Shown in pieces: positions 52,445 to 60,627 of a DNA stretch of 64,000 nucleotides. The DNA is from CAZDQL01 sp964507325. Its GTDB lineage: Bacteria > Planctomycetota > UBA1135 > GCA-002686595. The stretch spans positions 7,275 to 71,274 of the forward strand of contig CAZDQL010000024.1 in assembly GCA_964507325.1 (NCBI GenBank), given 5' to 3'. Each line of letters starts with the position of its first letter. Within the stretch, counting starts at the first letter, position 1. The notes beneath the pieces are model-generated. The model was not told where the DNA came from. It worked only from the letters and a program-made list of their open reading frames with translations, and ran no database searches. The translations under genes were made by a program, and so were the position numbers.

Positions 52445-54123
52445 TGGAAGGGCTGCGCACACGAACGTTGGTCGGAGGGGGGATGGGATTCGCCCTGGCC
52501 TTCGTGCTCGTCTCTGCACTCCTGCCTCCCCGAACCACCGCGATCGACGTGGTTTCGCCAGAGGAGCACTCGTCAGCGCCTGCGGAGGTGCGTGACACCG
52601 CGCTCGTCAGGCCGGAGCGCGGCGCTGAGGCGGCCCCGAGCGCTGCACAGGACACCCTCCCCGATGCCACGCCGTCGACTGCGGCCCCCGCAGTGGCGCC
52701 AGAGACCATCGGCGTAGTCCTGTACGGCGTCGTGACCAACCCCACGGGGGTGCCGTTGGACGATGCTTACGTGGTGGTGCCAGATCCGAACGGAGAGCGC
52801 ACCTTCGCGCGGACCGGCGCCAGCGGCCGCTACTCCTTGGGCCCGTTGAGCCTGGAGACGCGACGCGCCGAAGTCGGGAAACTCGACTACCACGGCGACG
52901 AAGCAGCCCTCGAGCTCTCGGCCACCGAGCCCCTCCATCGCGTGGACTTCGTGCTGCGACCGAAGCAGCGCATCCGTGTGCGAATCGTGACGTCGGAGGG
53001 CGCTCCTGCGCTTCGGGCATTCGCTGAAACGGGGATCCGCGCATCAGTTCTGCAACTCGTCCCGGTCGCCACCCGCGAGGATCCAGGAGACGTCTTCACC
53101 GACGTGCACGGCAGTCTGAACAACACCTTCGGCATCGGCACCTTCTGGGAAAACGGCTACCGCGGTCCCGAGCTGGGTCCCGAGGTCCACGGAACCGTGA
53201 CCCTGCACGAAGATGGTCCCGCCTGGCTCTCCCTGGTGGCGGCTCACCAGGTGCTACGCAAGCAGCCAGTCGACCCCTCCACCGAGGAGGTGACCTTCGT
53301 CGTCGATCCAGAAGACGTGCTCGCGTTGCGCAGCGCGCTGCGTGCGACGCTGCTCGACGCGGCGAGTGGCGAGCCGATCGCCGGCGAGGTCTGGATCGTG
53401 GACAACCCCTTCCCCATGGGACAACCGACGGCAGTCGCATTGGATGGCACGGTGCTCGTCGAGGATGTCTGGCCCGGTAGGCGTTGGTTCATCGCGCAAG
53501 CGGAGGGTCGGGCCCAGCGCCTGCGCAGCGTGACTCTCGTCGCAGGCCAGGCCTTGGACCTCGGCGACGTGCTCCTGCACCAACCGGTCGCCCTACGTGG
53601 CCATGTCCACCTGAGCACTGGAGAGCCAGTGGAAGCGGAGCTCCAATGGGGCCGGCAGGAACCGGGGAGCAACCGCGTCGCGTGGGCGCGGCAGGTGTCC
53701 ATTCGGAGCCGACCCGATGGGACCTTCGCGATCCAGGGCCTCGAGCCCGGCGTCTGGGTACTCCTCTCGCCCGGCCTTCCCGCCCACTCTCCTCGCCCCC
53801 ACGATCCGAGCATGGCCTCCCTGCCCGTGCGCGCCGATGCGACGAGCGGTTCGGTCGAGGACCTCGAGCTCGTGCTACGGGAGACGCAGGCGGTCACCCT
53901 CGTGACCGAGGGTGTTAGCGAGCCCTGGCCGCGTGCCGTGGCGCTGGATGCGGCCGGTATTCCGGCGCGCTCCGCGTGGCTGGGACGCTTCGGCGACGAG
54001 ACGCCACTGCATCTGGTGCCGGGACGCTACGTCGTCGTCGTCGAGCGCGATGGAGTCGAACTGGAACGCCGCACGCTGGTCGTCGGGACCGAGCCGCAGC
54101 GGCTGGAGCTCTCGGTCCATTGA
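52444..54123 (+). CDS. Membrane-anchored protein with carboxypeptidase-regulatory-like domains (paralogue 2)
   Basis: 559 residues from GTG 52444, which overlaps the previous stop (TAGTG). An N-terminal membrane helix (~9-27), an Ala/Pro-rich linker, then carboxypeptidase-regulatory-like modules starting with VVLYGVVTNPTGVPLDDAYV and including RIRVRIVTSEGAPALRAFAE. The C-terminal end closes with VVVERDGVELERRTLVVG, like the end of the preceding protein. Function unknown. It is presumably exported and held at the membrane. Confidence 0.65.
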   Translation: MEGLRTRTLVGGGMGFALAFVLVSALLPPRTTAIDVVSPEEHSSAPAEVRDTALVRPERGAEAAPSAAQDTLPDATPSTAAPAVAPETIGVVLYGVVTNPTGVPLDDAYVVVPDPNGERTFARTGASGRYSLGPLSLETRRAEVGKLDYHGDEAALELSATEPLHRVDFVLRPKQRIRVRIVTSEGAPALRAFAETGIRASVLQLVPVATREDPGDVFTDVHGSLNNTFGIGTFWENGYRGPELGPEVHGTVTLHEDGPAWLSLVAAHQVLRKQPVDPSTEEVTFVVDPEDVLALRSALRATLLDAASGEPIAGEVWIVDNPFPMGQPTAVALDGTVLVEDVWPGRRWFIAQAEGRAQRLRSVTLVAGQALDLGDVLLHQPVALRGHVHLSTGEPVEAELQWGRQEPGSNRVAWARQVSIRSRPDGTFAIQGLEPGVWVLLSPGLPAHSPRPHDPSMASLPVRADATSGSVEDLELVLRETQAVTLVTEGVSEPWPRAVALDAAGIPARSAWLGRFGDETPLHLVPGRYVVVVERDGVELERRTLVVGTEPQRLELSVH

Positions 54124-54142
54124 CACACTCCCGGGTGCCACC

Positions 54143-54148
54143 TAGCGT
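54143..54148 (+). promoter_or_regulatory. -10-like TAGCGT box for leaderless gene
   Basis: TAGCGT ends 6 nt before the ATG at 54155, with no Shine-Dalgarno in between. It separates this gene from the upstream pair. Confidence 0.4.
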
Positions 54149-54154
54149 CTGCAC

Positions 54155-55135
54155 ATGCTTTCAAATTCCGACCTGGAGCAGGTTCGCGAGCAGCTCGCGT
54201 CAAGCGGTGAGAAGCTCCTGTTGACCCTGCACGGAGTCGACGCCTCCAACGCGCTGTCGACAGCGCTGGGCGAGGTCGCCGAGCAGCTGCAGGGCTTCCT
54301 CGGAGCCAGCGTGGCGCTGGAAAGGGCTTCCGGAGCCGAGCCGCGCGTTCAGCCGGCACTCAGCATCGCCGCCAGCGGTCGCGGGACGATCCACTACGCC
54401 GCGTTGCCCGAGGGCCCGGAGGCGGCGCCCTTCCTGCAGGCCCTGTCGGGCGACTCCATCACCGGCACGGGGCAGCTCGACGAGGCGCAGCTCGCCGGGC
54501 TCGAGGACCCCGTGGGGCTTCTGGTCCTGATCGCGTCCGGTTGTCCGCACTGCCCCCGTGCGGTGCAGGCGGCCAATCGCCTCTCCGCGGCCAGTCCTTC
54601 GGTCACCACCACCGTCGTCGACGTGCAGCGCTTCGGCGACCTGGCCGAGAGTCTCGGCGCCCGGTCGGTTCCGATGACGATCATCGATGACGGTCTCGTC
54701 ATCCAAGGCGTGACCTCCGCCAACGAGCTCCTGGCCAAGGTCCTTTCCCGCGGGACGGACGAGTACGAGCAGGCGGTCTTCGGCTCGCTCCTCGACGTCG
54801 GCCGTTTCGACGCAGCGGCGGAGACGGTCCTGAAGACCGATCACGGCGTAGCCCGATTCCTGCACGCCTGGTGCCGCAGCGCCACCTCGTCGCGCATGGC
54901 GATGATGATGGTCGTGGAGAGGGTCCTCGAGGCGGACCCGGCGGCACTGAACCCGGCGGTGGACGGATTGATCGAGTCCCTCGCCTCCGAAGATGCGGCG
55001 CTGCGCGGCGACACGGCGGACCTGCTCGGCCAGATCGGCGTCCCCCGGGGGATCGAGGCCCTGCGCCCACTGCTCGACGACCCCAATCCCGACGTGGCCG
55101 AGATCGCGGCCGAGGCGCTGGAAGACCACGACTGA
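54155..55135 (+). CDS. Thioredoxin-fold (CPHC) protein with HEAT repeats
   Basis: 326 residues, no signal peptide. A first thioredoxin-like fold without cysteines (~1-110) is followed by a second with the redox motif C130-P-H-C133 (IASGCPHCPRAVQAANRL) and cis-Pro in ARSVPMTII. This double-fold arrangement resembles the AhpF N-terminal domain or PDO-type glutaredoxins. The C-terminal part (~215-326) is HEAT-like (ALRGDTADLLGQIGVPRGIE). It probably passes electrons to a partner protein. It lies 59 bp upstream of the UnbV/UnbU-like pair. Confidence 0.75.
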   Translation: MLSNSDLEQVREQLASSGEKLLLTLHGVDASNALSTALGEVAEQLQGFLGASVALERASGAEPRVQPALSIAASGRGTIHYAALPEGPEAAPFLQALSGDSITGTGQLDEAQLAGLEDPVGLLVLIASGCPHCPRAVQAANRLSAASPSVTTTVVDVQRFGDLAESLGARSVPMTIIDDGLVIQGVTSANELLAKVLSRGTDEYEQAVFGSLLDVGRFDAAAETVLKTDHGVARFLHAWCRSATSSRMAMMMVVERVLEADPAALNPAVDGLIESLASEDAALRGDTADLLGQIGVPRGIEALRPLLDDPNPDVAEIAAEALEDHD

Positions 55136-55194
55136 CCGCGGAGTCGGTCGACGATCTCCGCCAACGCCTCCCGTGGGCCCGCGTAGGTGGCGCG

Positions 55195-56976
55195 ATGTCC
55201 ACCACGGCACCGAGCCCCTGGCGCCTGAACGTCGCTCGCCTCGCCTTCGTGGCTGCGATCGTGGGCGCCTGCGTGGCCGGCCACCGGAACCCGGGGGAGG
55301 CGGCGCGGGGGATGCGGCACTCCTTCCGCTTCACCGAGGCCTCCGCCGAGCTCGGTCTGATCCACGCCCACGAGCTGCCGACGATCGATCCGCTGGTGGA
55401 GCACATCCTGCCCCAGATCGTCGGTACCGGCGCCTCGGTGGCCGCGGTCGACTTCGATGCGGATGGGTGGCTGGACCTCTACACGACGACGATGCGCGAG
55501 GGGGCACCCAACGCCCTCTTCCACAACCGAGCGGGTGAGGAGTTCGAGGAGGTGGCGGCAGAGCGCGGGATCGCCGACCTGAACGCCGCGGGGGAGTTCG
55601 CCAGCCACGGCTCGCTCTGGGCGGACTTCGACCGCGACGGGGACCAGGACGTGCTCGTCTACGGCTGGGGTCGCCAGCGCTTCTTCCTGCAGGAGGAGGG
55701 GCGCTTCGTGGACCGCTCCGAGGAGTCCGGGCTCGACCGCTGGATGAACGCGGCCGCCGGCGCGCTGCTCGACGTCGACCGGGACGGTCTCCTGGACGTC
55801 GTCCTCGGCGGGTACTACCGCGAGGGGATCGACATGTGGGACCTCCAGACGACCCGCATCCTCCACGAGGACAGCGAGTTCGCCCACAACGGGGGCACGA
55901 ATTTCCTCTTCCTGAACCGCGGCGGCGGGCGCTTCGAGGAGGTCACCGAGCGCTACGGGATCGGCGGGGATCGCTGGACCTACGGCTTCGGCGCCGCGGA
56001 CTTCGACGGGGATGGCTGGATCGACCTGTACGTGGCGAACGACTACGGCGCCGAGGAGCTCTTCCTCAACCGCGGGGGCGAGCGCTTCGAGTTCGCGCAG
56101 GGCCTGGGCCTCGACTACAAGTCGAAGAGCGGCATGTGCGTCTCCCTCGGCGACGTGACCAACCGGGGGATGCTCTGCGTGTACGTCACGAACATCTCGG
56201 AGTCCGGCTGGCTCTTCCAGGGGAACAGCCTGCGGGTGAACCGCCTGGCGACGGGTGGCAAGCTCCCCAACATGGCCGAGGCGGCCCACGCCGCCCAGGA
56301 CTGCGGTTGGGCCTGGGGCTCCGACTTCGGTGACCTCGACCTGGACGGCGACCAGGACCTGGTGGTCGTGAACGGCTTCCGGTCGGCGCATCCCGAGCGC
56401 AGCTACTGGTACCAGATGGACAAGCTCGCCGGCGCGTCGGGTCGCATCCTGGAGGACGCGGCGAACTGGCCGCCGTTCGAGGACATGAGCCTCTCGGGCT
56501 TCCAGCGCTCCCACGTCCTGCTCAACCTCAGGAGCGGCCGCCGGATGGTGGACGTCGCCTCGGCGGTGGGGGTGGAGGACACTCTCGACGGGCGCTCGGT
56601 GGTGCTGGCGGATCTCGAGAACGACGGGGACCTGGACATGCTGGTCGCCAATCAGGACGGGCCGCTGCTCGCCTACTTGAACGACGTGTCCAGCGCAGCA
56701 CGCTGGATCGGCTACGTGCTGCACGGGACGACGAGCAACCCCGATGCGGTCGGTGCCGAGGTGGTGGCGCGCTTCGGCGAGGCGACGCAGCTGCAGGTGG
56801 TGACCGCGGGCAGCGGCTTCTGTGCCCAGACCGATCCGCGCGTCCACTTCGGACTCGGCGACGCGGAGCGACCGGACGAGGTGCGCATCCGGTGGCCCTC
56901 CGGCGTCGAGCAGGTGCTCGCCGGGGAGGCCCTCGAGCCTGGACGCTACCACTCCATCTGGGAGCCGACTCCATGA
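55195..56976 (+). CDS. CRTAC1/UnbV-family FG-GAP repeat protein
   Basis: 593 residues. N-terminal signal or anchor (~12-29). A beta-propeller of FG-GAP/VCBS repeats shows calcium-loop motifs: DFDADGWLDLY, DFDRDGDQDVLVY, DVDRDGLLDVV, DFDGDGWIDLYVAND, DLDLDGDQDLVVVN and DLENDGDLDMLVAN. The C-terminal ASPIC/UnbV domain ends HFGLGDAERPDEVRIRWPSG. Exported. Its stop overlaps the start of the UnbU/RnfD-like gene (ATGA), a pairing also seen in enediyne gene clusters (established knowledge). Confidence 0.9.
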   Translation: MSTTAPSPWRLNVARLAFVAAIVGACVAGHRNPGEAARGMRHSFRFTEASAELGLIHAHELPTIDPLVEHILPQIVGTGASVAAVDFDADGWLDLYTTTMREGAPNALFHNRAGEEFEEVAAERGIADLNAAGEFASHGSLWADFDRDGDQDVLVYGWGRQRFFLQEEGRFVDRSEESGLDRWMNAAAGALLDVDRDGLLDVVLGGYYREGIDMWDLQTTRILHEDSEFAHNGGTNFLFLNRGGGRFEEVTERYGIGGDRWTYGFGAADFDGDGWIDLYVANDYGAEELFLNRGGERFEFAQGLGLDYKSKSGMCVSLGDVTNRGMLCVYVTNISESGWLFQGNSLRVNRLATGGKLPNMAEAAHAAQDCGWAWGSDFGDLDLDGDQDLVVVNGFRSAHPERSYWYQMDKLAGASGRILEDAANWPPFEDMSLSGFQRSHVLLNLRSGRRMVDVASAVGVEDTLDGRSVVLADLENDGDLDMLVANQDGPLLAYLNDVSSAARWIGYVLHGTTSNPDAVGAEVVARFGEATQLQVVTAGSGFCAQTDPRVHFGLGDAERPDEVRIRWPSGVEQVLAGEALEPGRYHSIWEPTP

Positions 56977-57836
56977 TCGGGCGCGTTGCCAAGCTTTGGC
57001 GCTCGCTGTCGCCGAAGCACCTCGTCACCTTCCTCAACACGCTCATCCTCGTGGTGGCGGAGGCCCTCTACGGAGGGCTCGGGGGCTACGACCGTCTGAT
57101 CGTCGCGCTGGGTTCCAGCATCGCGACGGAGTGCGCGTTCTCGCTCCTGGTCCTGGGCAAGTGGCCGCGTTCGCTCGTCTCTCCCTACATCTCCGGGGTC
57201 AGCCTGGCGTTGCTCCTGAAGCCGGTGCACGGGTTACTCTGGCCCTTCGCCCTGGGGGGCTTCCTGGCGATCGCGTCCAAGTACGTGCTGCGCTATCGCG
57301 GCCGACACCTCTGGAACCCCACCAACTTCTCGATCACCCTACTGCTCTTGGTCGCCGCGCCGGTGCTCACCAAACTGACTCACGAGTGGGGCAACAGCCT
57401 GGGGGCCAACCTGGTCATCTGGAGCGTCGGGCTGTTGGTCGTCTCCCGCGCCGGCCTCCTGCACGTGACGGGGACCTACGCCCTGGCCTTCATCGCGCTG
57501 GCGGGGCTGCGCAGCGCGCTGGTGCCCGGCCTGCACTTCTGGTCCGAGGTGGCACCCCTGACGGGGCCGATGTATCAGCTCTTCGTGTTCTTCATGATCA
57601 CCGACCCACCCACGGTGGTCTCGACGCGCAGGGGGCGCGTGGTGGTCGTGATCGTCATCGCGCTGGTCGAAGCCATCATGCGCGTCGGCCTCGACTACCA
57701 GGTGGGCTTCCTGGCGCCCTTCGCGATGGCGCCGGGGCTCTTCGCCCTGTCGATCGTCGGACCGATCGCCAAGGCCTTGGAGCTCGCGCGATCCGCGCCC
57801 GCCTACATCCCCTGCCCGACCACCTCCAGGTCGTAG
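56973..57836 (+). CDS. NqrB/RnfD-like (UnbU-type) membrane protein
   Basis: 287 residues with 8-10 membrane segments. Family features: WNPTNFSITLLLLV and FFMITDPPTVVSTRRGR, as in NQR2/RnfD/RnfE proteins. The flavin-attachment S(T)GAT motif is not seen, so covalent FMN is unlikely. No other Rnf or Nqr subunits are present, which favours the UnbU type that travels with UnbV. It may move electrons or ions for the exported UnbV protein (inference). The last 34 bp overlap the convergent propeller gene. Confidence 0.82.
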   Translation: MIGRVAKLWRSLSPKHLVTFLNTLILVVAEALYGGLGGYDRLIVALGSSIATECAFSLLVLGKWPRSLVSPYISGVSLALLLKPVHGLLWPFALGGFLAIASKYVLRYRGRHLWNPTNFSITLLLLVAAPVLTKLTHEWGNSLGANLVIWSVGLLVVSRAGLLHVTGTYALAFIALAGLRSALVPGLHFWSEVAPLTGPMYQLFVFFMITDPPTVVSTRRGRVVVVIVIALVEAIMRVGLDYQVGFLAPFAMAPGLFALSIVGPIAKALELARSAPAYIPCPTTSRS

Positions 57837-59122
57837 TCGGTGTAGGTGCGATAGGTCCCGCGCAGCCAGAGGAGGAAGGTCCCGCCTCCGTGCCGGGCGG
57901 GGACGATCGGCCTCAGGTTGTCGGCGCTGGAATCGCGGGTGATCGCCTCCCACTCGAAGGAAGCGCCGCCGTCGCGGGTCAGGCCGCGGAAGATCTCCCG
58001 GTGTCGTCGCTCGTCGGTGGCGCTGATCAGGGGCTCACCGGTGGCCGGGTGCGCGTCGGTCGAGACGAAGACGACGCGCGGGTCGTCGGGGTCTATGGCG
58101 GCCAAGCCGGTGTAGTCGTCCTCCCCGGCGTAGAGGCGCGTGCCGGCGAAGCACAGCTCGTGTTGGACCCAGGCCTTGCCATCCCAGCGCGCGTAGTGGA
58201 AGCGGTGGTCGAGCCCACCCTGGCCGCCCGGCTTCCCCGCGCCGTCCCGTTGCACGGAGAAGACCGCCACCGGGTTCCCGGCGCGGTCCAGCTCGAGGTC
58301 GACGGTCCAGGCCACGTGGTCGGCGTCCCCGGCGAAGACGCGGGTGAGCTCATCCGGTCGCACCTCCCGCTCGCCCAGCTCGGCGATCCGCTTCCCGTCG
58401 GAGGCGCACAACACCCCGTCGCGCAGGAGGGCGTGGTAGATGCCGTTGTCGAAGTCGCGGGGGTGCTGCTCGGTCGCGATCAGGTGCACCGTCCGTTCCC
58501 CGTCGCTCGCGTAGCGTAGGTAGGGGCGCCCCGGTCCCCCGAGCAGCCTTCCGCCGTAGGTCCAGGTGACGCCCAGGTCGTCGGAGACGAGGAAGTTGGG
58601 GTCCCACCCCTGGCCGCGGTGGAAGTCGTAGAGGCGACCGGCTCCCTCTGCGACCCCCTTCAGCAGGTAGACGTTGGAGTAGGTCGCACCCGCCCCCGCC
58701 GCGAACTGGCGCTCCTCCTCCCAGGCCCCCGCGTCGCGCGGGCGGGAGGAGATGCGCACCCGCACCAGCTCGTCGTTGCCGTGCTTCGAGTAGACGGCCA
58801 CCAGCCGCCCGTCGGGGCGCTCGAGGAGCGCCGGCGCGTCGTGGTCGTCGAGCTGGAGCCTGTCGTGGAGCTCGAAGACGGTGATCTCGCCGCTGGCGGG
58901 ATCGTAGCTCGTGACCTCGATGTCGCCGCGCCGCTCCGGATCGCGGTAGCCGGACGCGACCGAGCCGAAGACCACCACGTCACCGACCATCAGGGCGCGC
59001 GGATCCTGGAACCAGCACCACCCGCCGTCGTCGTTGAGCAGGATGGGGTCCTCCGGTTCAGCGGCGAGGGGCAGGGCGATCGTCAGGCAGGCGAGGAGCC
59101 GGAGGGGGAGTCGGTGTGCCAT
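57803..59122 (-). CDS. Secreted BNR-type beta-propeller protein
   Basis: 439 residues with a signal peptide (~1-21). Opens LLNDDGGWCWFQDPRALMVG, the characteristic start of the BNR-4-type propeller family, followed by Asp-box-like repeats and HDAPALLERPDGRLVAVYSK. Some related propellers are polysaccharide lyases (ulvan lyase families), so glycan breakdown is plausible beside sulfatases. The catalytic residues cannot be assigned. ATG is 7 nt after a TACCCT box (59130-59135, minus strand) with no Shine-Dalgarno. Confidence 0.75.
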   Translation of the reverse strand: MAHRLPLRLLACLTIALPLAAEPEDPILLNDDGGWCWFQDPRALMVGDVVVFGSVASGYRDPERRGDIEVTSYDPASGEITVFELHDRLQLDDHDAPALLERPDGRLVAVYSKHGNDELVRVRISSRPRDAGAWEEERQFAAGAGATYSNVYLLKGVAEGAGRLYDFHRGQGWDPNFLVSDDLGVTWTYGGRLLGGPGRPYLRYASDGERTVHLIATEQHPRDFDNGIYHALLRDGVLCASDGKRIAELGEREVRPDELTRVFAGDADHVAWTVDLELDRAGNPVAVFSVQRDGAGKPGGQGGLDHRFHYARWDGKAWVQHELCFAGTRLYAGEDDYTGLAAIDPDDPRVVFVSTDAHPATGEPLISATDERRHREIFRGLTRDGGASFEWEAITRDSSADNLRPIVPARHGGGTFLLWLRGTYRTYTDYDLEVVGQGM

Positions 59123-59129
59123 GCAGCGG

Positions 59130-59139
59130 AGGGTACCCT
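59130..59139. promoter_or_regulatory. Symmetric divergent promoter box agggtaccct
   Basis: The 10-bp palindrome agggtaccct gives TACCCT on both strands: minus 59135-59130, 7 nt before the ATG at 59122; plus 59134-59139, 28 nt before the ATG at 59168. One box could serve two divergent genes. Confidence 0.45.
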
Positions 59140-59167
59140 AGTCGTGGAGTGATCGGAGAAAGGCCCC

Positions 59168-59788
59168 ATGGACTCCCCCACGTCCCCCCACCCCACCCAT
59201 TGGGAGGCGCACCGCGAGTGGGTCGACGTGGATCGCGTTCGCAAGCTGTGGCTCACGCGCGATGAAGCGCAGTTGGGTTTCGCGGAGGTCTTGCAGCTGT
59301 GGCGAGACGACCCGACCTTCTGTGCCTTCTTCGTCACCCTCCTGGCGGAGGCGCCCTTCTCCGCCTTCTACTGGGAGACTCCCCCGCTCGCCGAGAGCAA
59401 CTCCGAGCGACCCTTCGAGTTCGTGTTGGCCGACAGCCGCCCTCTCGCGGGAGTCTCGGCGGAACCGCACGCCTTCGCGCAGCACTTCCGGCGCGCCTCG
59501 GCGGAGGACCAAGTCGTGGCCTTCCCGAACCTGGGCGCCGACGCTCACTTGATCGTGCCCCTACCCCGCGCGGAGCAACGCGCCTATCCCCACCTGGCCG
59601 CCTTCAGCCGCCACGCCCCCCTCGCCCAACAGCACGCCCTCTGGCAGACGGTGGGAGCGACGATGCTCGAGCGACTGGGCAACGCCCCGATCTGGCTCAG
59701 CACTGCGGGGACCGGGGTCTTCTGGGTCCACGTGCGACTCGACTCGCGTCCGAAGTACGTGACCTTCGCTCCCTATCGGGCCTGGTGA
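59168..59788 (+). CDS. DUF6940-like conserved protein
   Basis: 206 residues, no signal or membrane helix. Notable stretches: FSAFYWETPPL, RPFEFVLADSRPL, VVAFPNLGADAHLIVP and STAGTGVFWVHVRLDSRPKY. I associate this pattern with the uncharacterised DUF6940 family, from memory and without a search. Many aromatic and acidic residues in conserved blocks suggest an enzyme, but no known catalytic motif is visible. Confidence 0.6.
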   Translation: MDSPTSPHPTHWEAHREWVDVDRVRKLWLTRDEAQLGFAEVLQLWRDDPTFCAFFVTLLAEAPFSAFYWETPPLAESNSERPFEFVLADSRPLAGVSAEPHAFAQHFRRASAEDQVVAFPNLGADAHLIVPLPRAEQRAYPHLAAFSRHAPLAQQHALWQTVGATMLERLGNAPIWLSTAGTGVFWVHVRLDSRPKYVTFAPYRAW

Positions 59789-59899
59789 CGCGTGCGAGCG
59801 GAGGCGGCAGCGACCCGCTTTCCCGGAACGGGACGTACCTTGTCCCACGTCCTCGCCTAGTCCTCCCAGAGGGAACTCCCCAGAGCAGGACCAGGCATC

Positions 59900-60613
59900 A
59901 TGGACCCCCGGAAGACCACCCCGCTCCTCGCGAGTCTGGCTTCCTTCGTCGTCGGCGCCCTCGCCGGTTTCGGTGGAGCCGAGCTCCTCTCCCGATCGTC
60001 CGCGGCGGACGCGCAGGAAGGGGGCAACCCGCTCGCCCGGTCCAACCCCAGCAGGAGGGACGTGGGCGCGGAGGAGGACCTGACGGCCGCCATCCGGGAG
60101 CTGCGCGGCACCCTCGATTCCCTGCAGGGCTTCCTCCAGCTCAGCGCCTCCACACCCCAGCCCGTCGTCGAATCCAAGCGCGCCCCGGCGGGAGAGACCC
60201 AGTCGATGGAGGAGATCCGGGACCTGGGAGCCTCGATCGACGCCTTCGCGGCCGCGCTGCGCGGCTTCGAGGCTCGCAGCGCCGCGGTGAAGAAGACGGG
60301 CGGCCTGGTCGTGCCGGGCTGGGTGGATCGCGCCGCCGCCTTCGGCACGGATGACCTGAAGCGTCTCCACCGCGCCCACAGGGGAGAGGACGGCACGGAC
60401 ATGGCCACGCAGGAGTGGTGCAGCAGGCACCTCTTCCTGACCATGCAGGAGATCCTGGACCGCTACGGTAGGCCCAACAGCATCTACCGCGACGACGGGT
60501 TCCTCGTCTGGTGCTACCTACGGGAGGTCCCCGGCGAGGTGGAGGACGTCGACATCTACTTCCACGAAGGCATGGTCGCCAACGTGGAGTACAGCTACGA
60601 CTGGGACGATTGA
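59900..60613 (+). CDS. Membrane-anchored protein with SmpA/BamE-like C-terminus (hypothetical)
   Basis: 237 residues. N-terminal membrane helix (~8-30), a low-complexity/coiled region (~45-130, LTAAIRELRGTLDSLQGFLQ), then a compact domain MQEILDRYGRPNSIYRDDGF followed by strands ending VANVEYSYDW. That end resembles the BamE/SmpA fold in pattern only. Function unknown. A TACCTT box lies at 59836-59841. It converges with the MFS transporter 14 bp away. Confidence 0.55.
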   Translation: MDPRKTTPLLASLASFVVGALAGFGGAELLSRSSAADAQEGGNPLARSNPSRRDVGAEEDLTAAIRELRGTLDSLQGFLQLSASTPQPVVESKRAPAGETQSMEEIRDLGASIDAFAAALRGFEARSAAVKKTGGLVVPGWVDRAAAFGTDDLKRLHRAHRGEDGTDMATQEWCSRHLFLTMQEILDRYGRPNSIYRDDGFLVWCYLREVPGEVEDVDIYFHEGMVANVEYSYDWDD

Positions 60614-60627
60614 GCGGTCCGCCGGGG

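Noticed and set aside
56973..57836. Part of a full Rnf or Nqr electron-transport complex
   Set aside because: No other Rnf/Nqr subunits are nearby and the flavin-attachment motif is not seen; its neighbour is UnbV.
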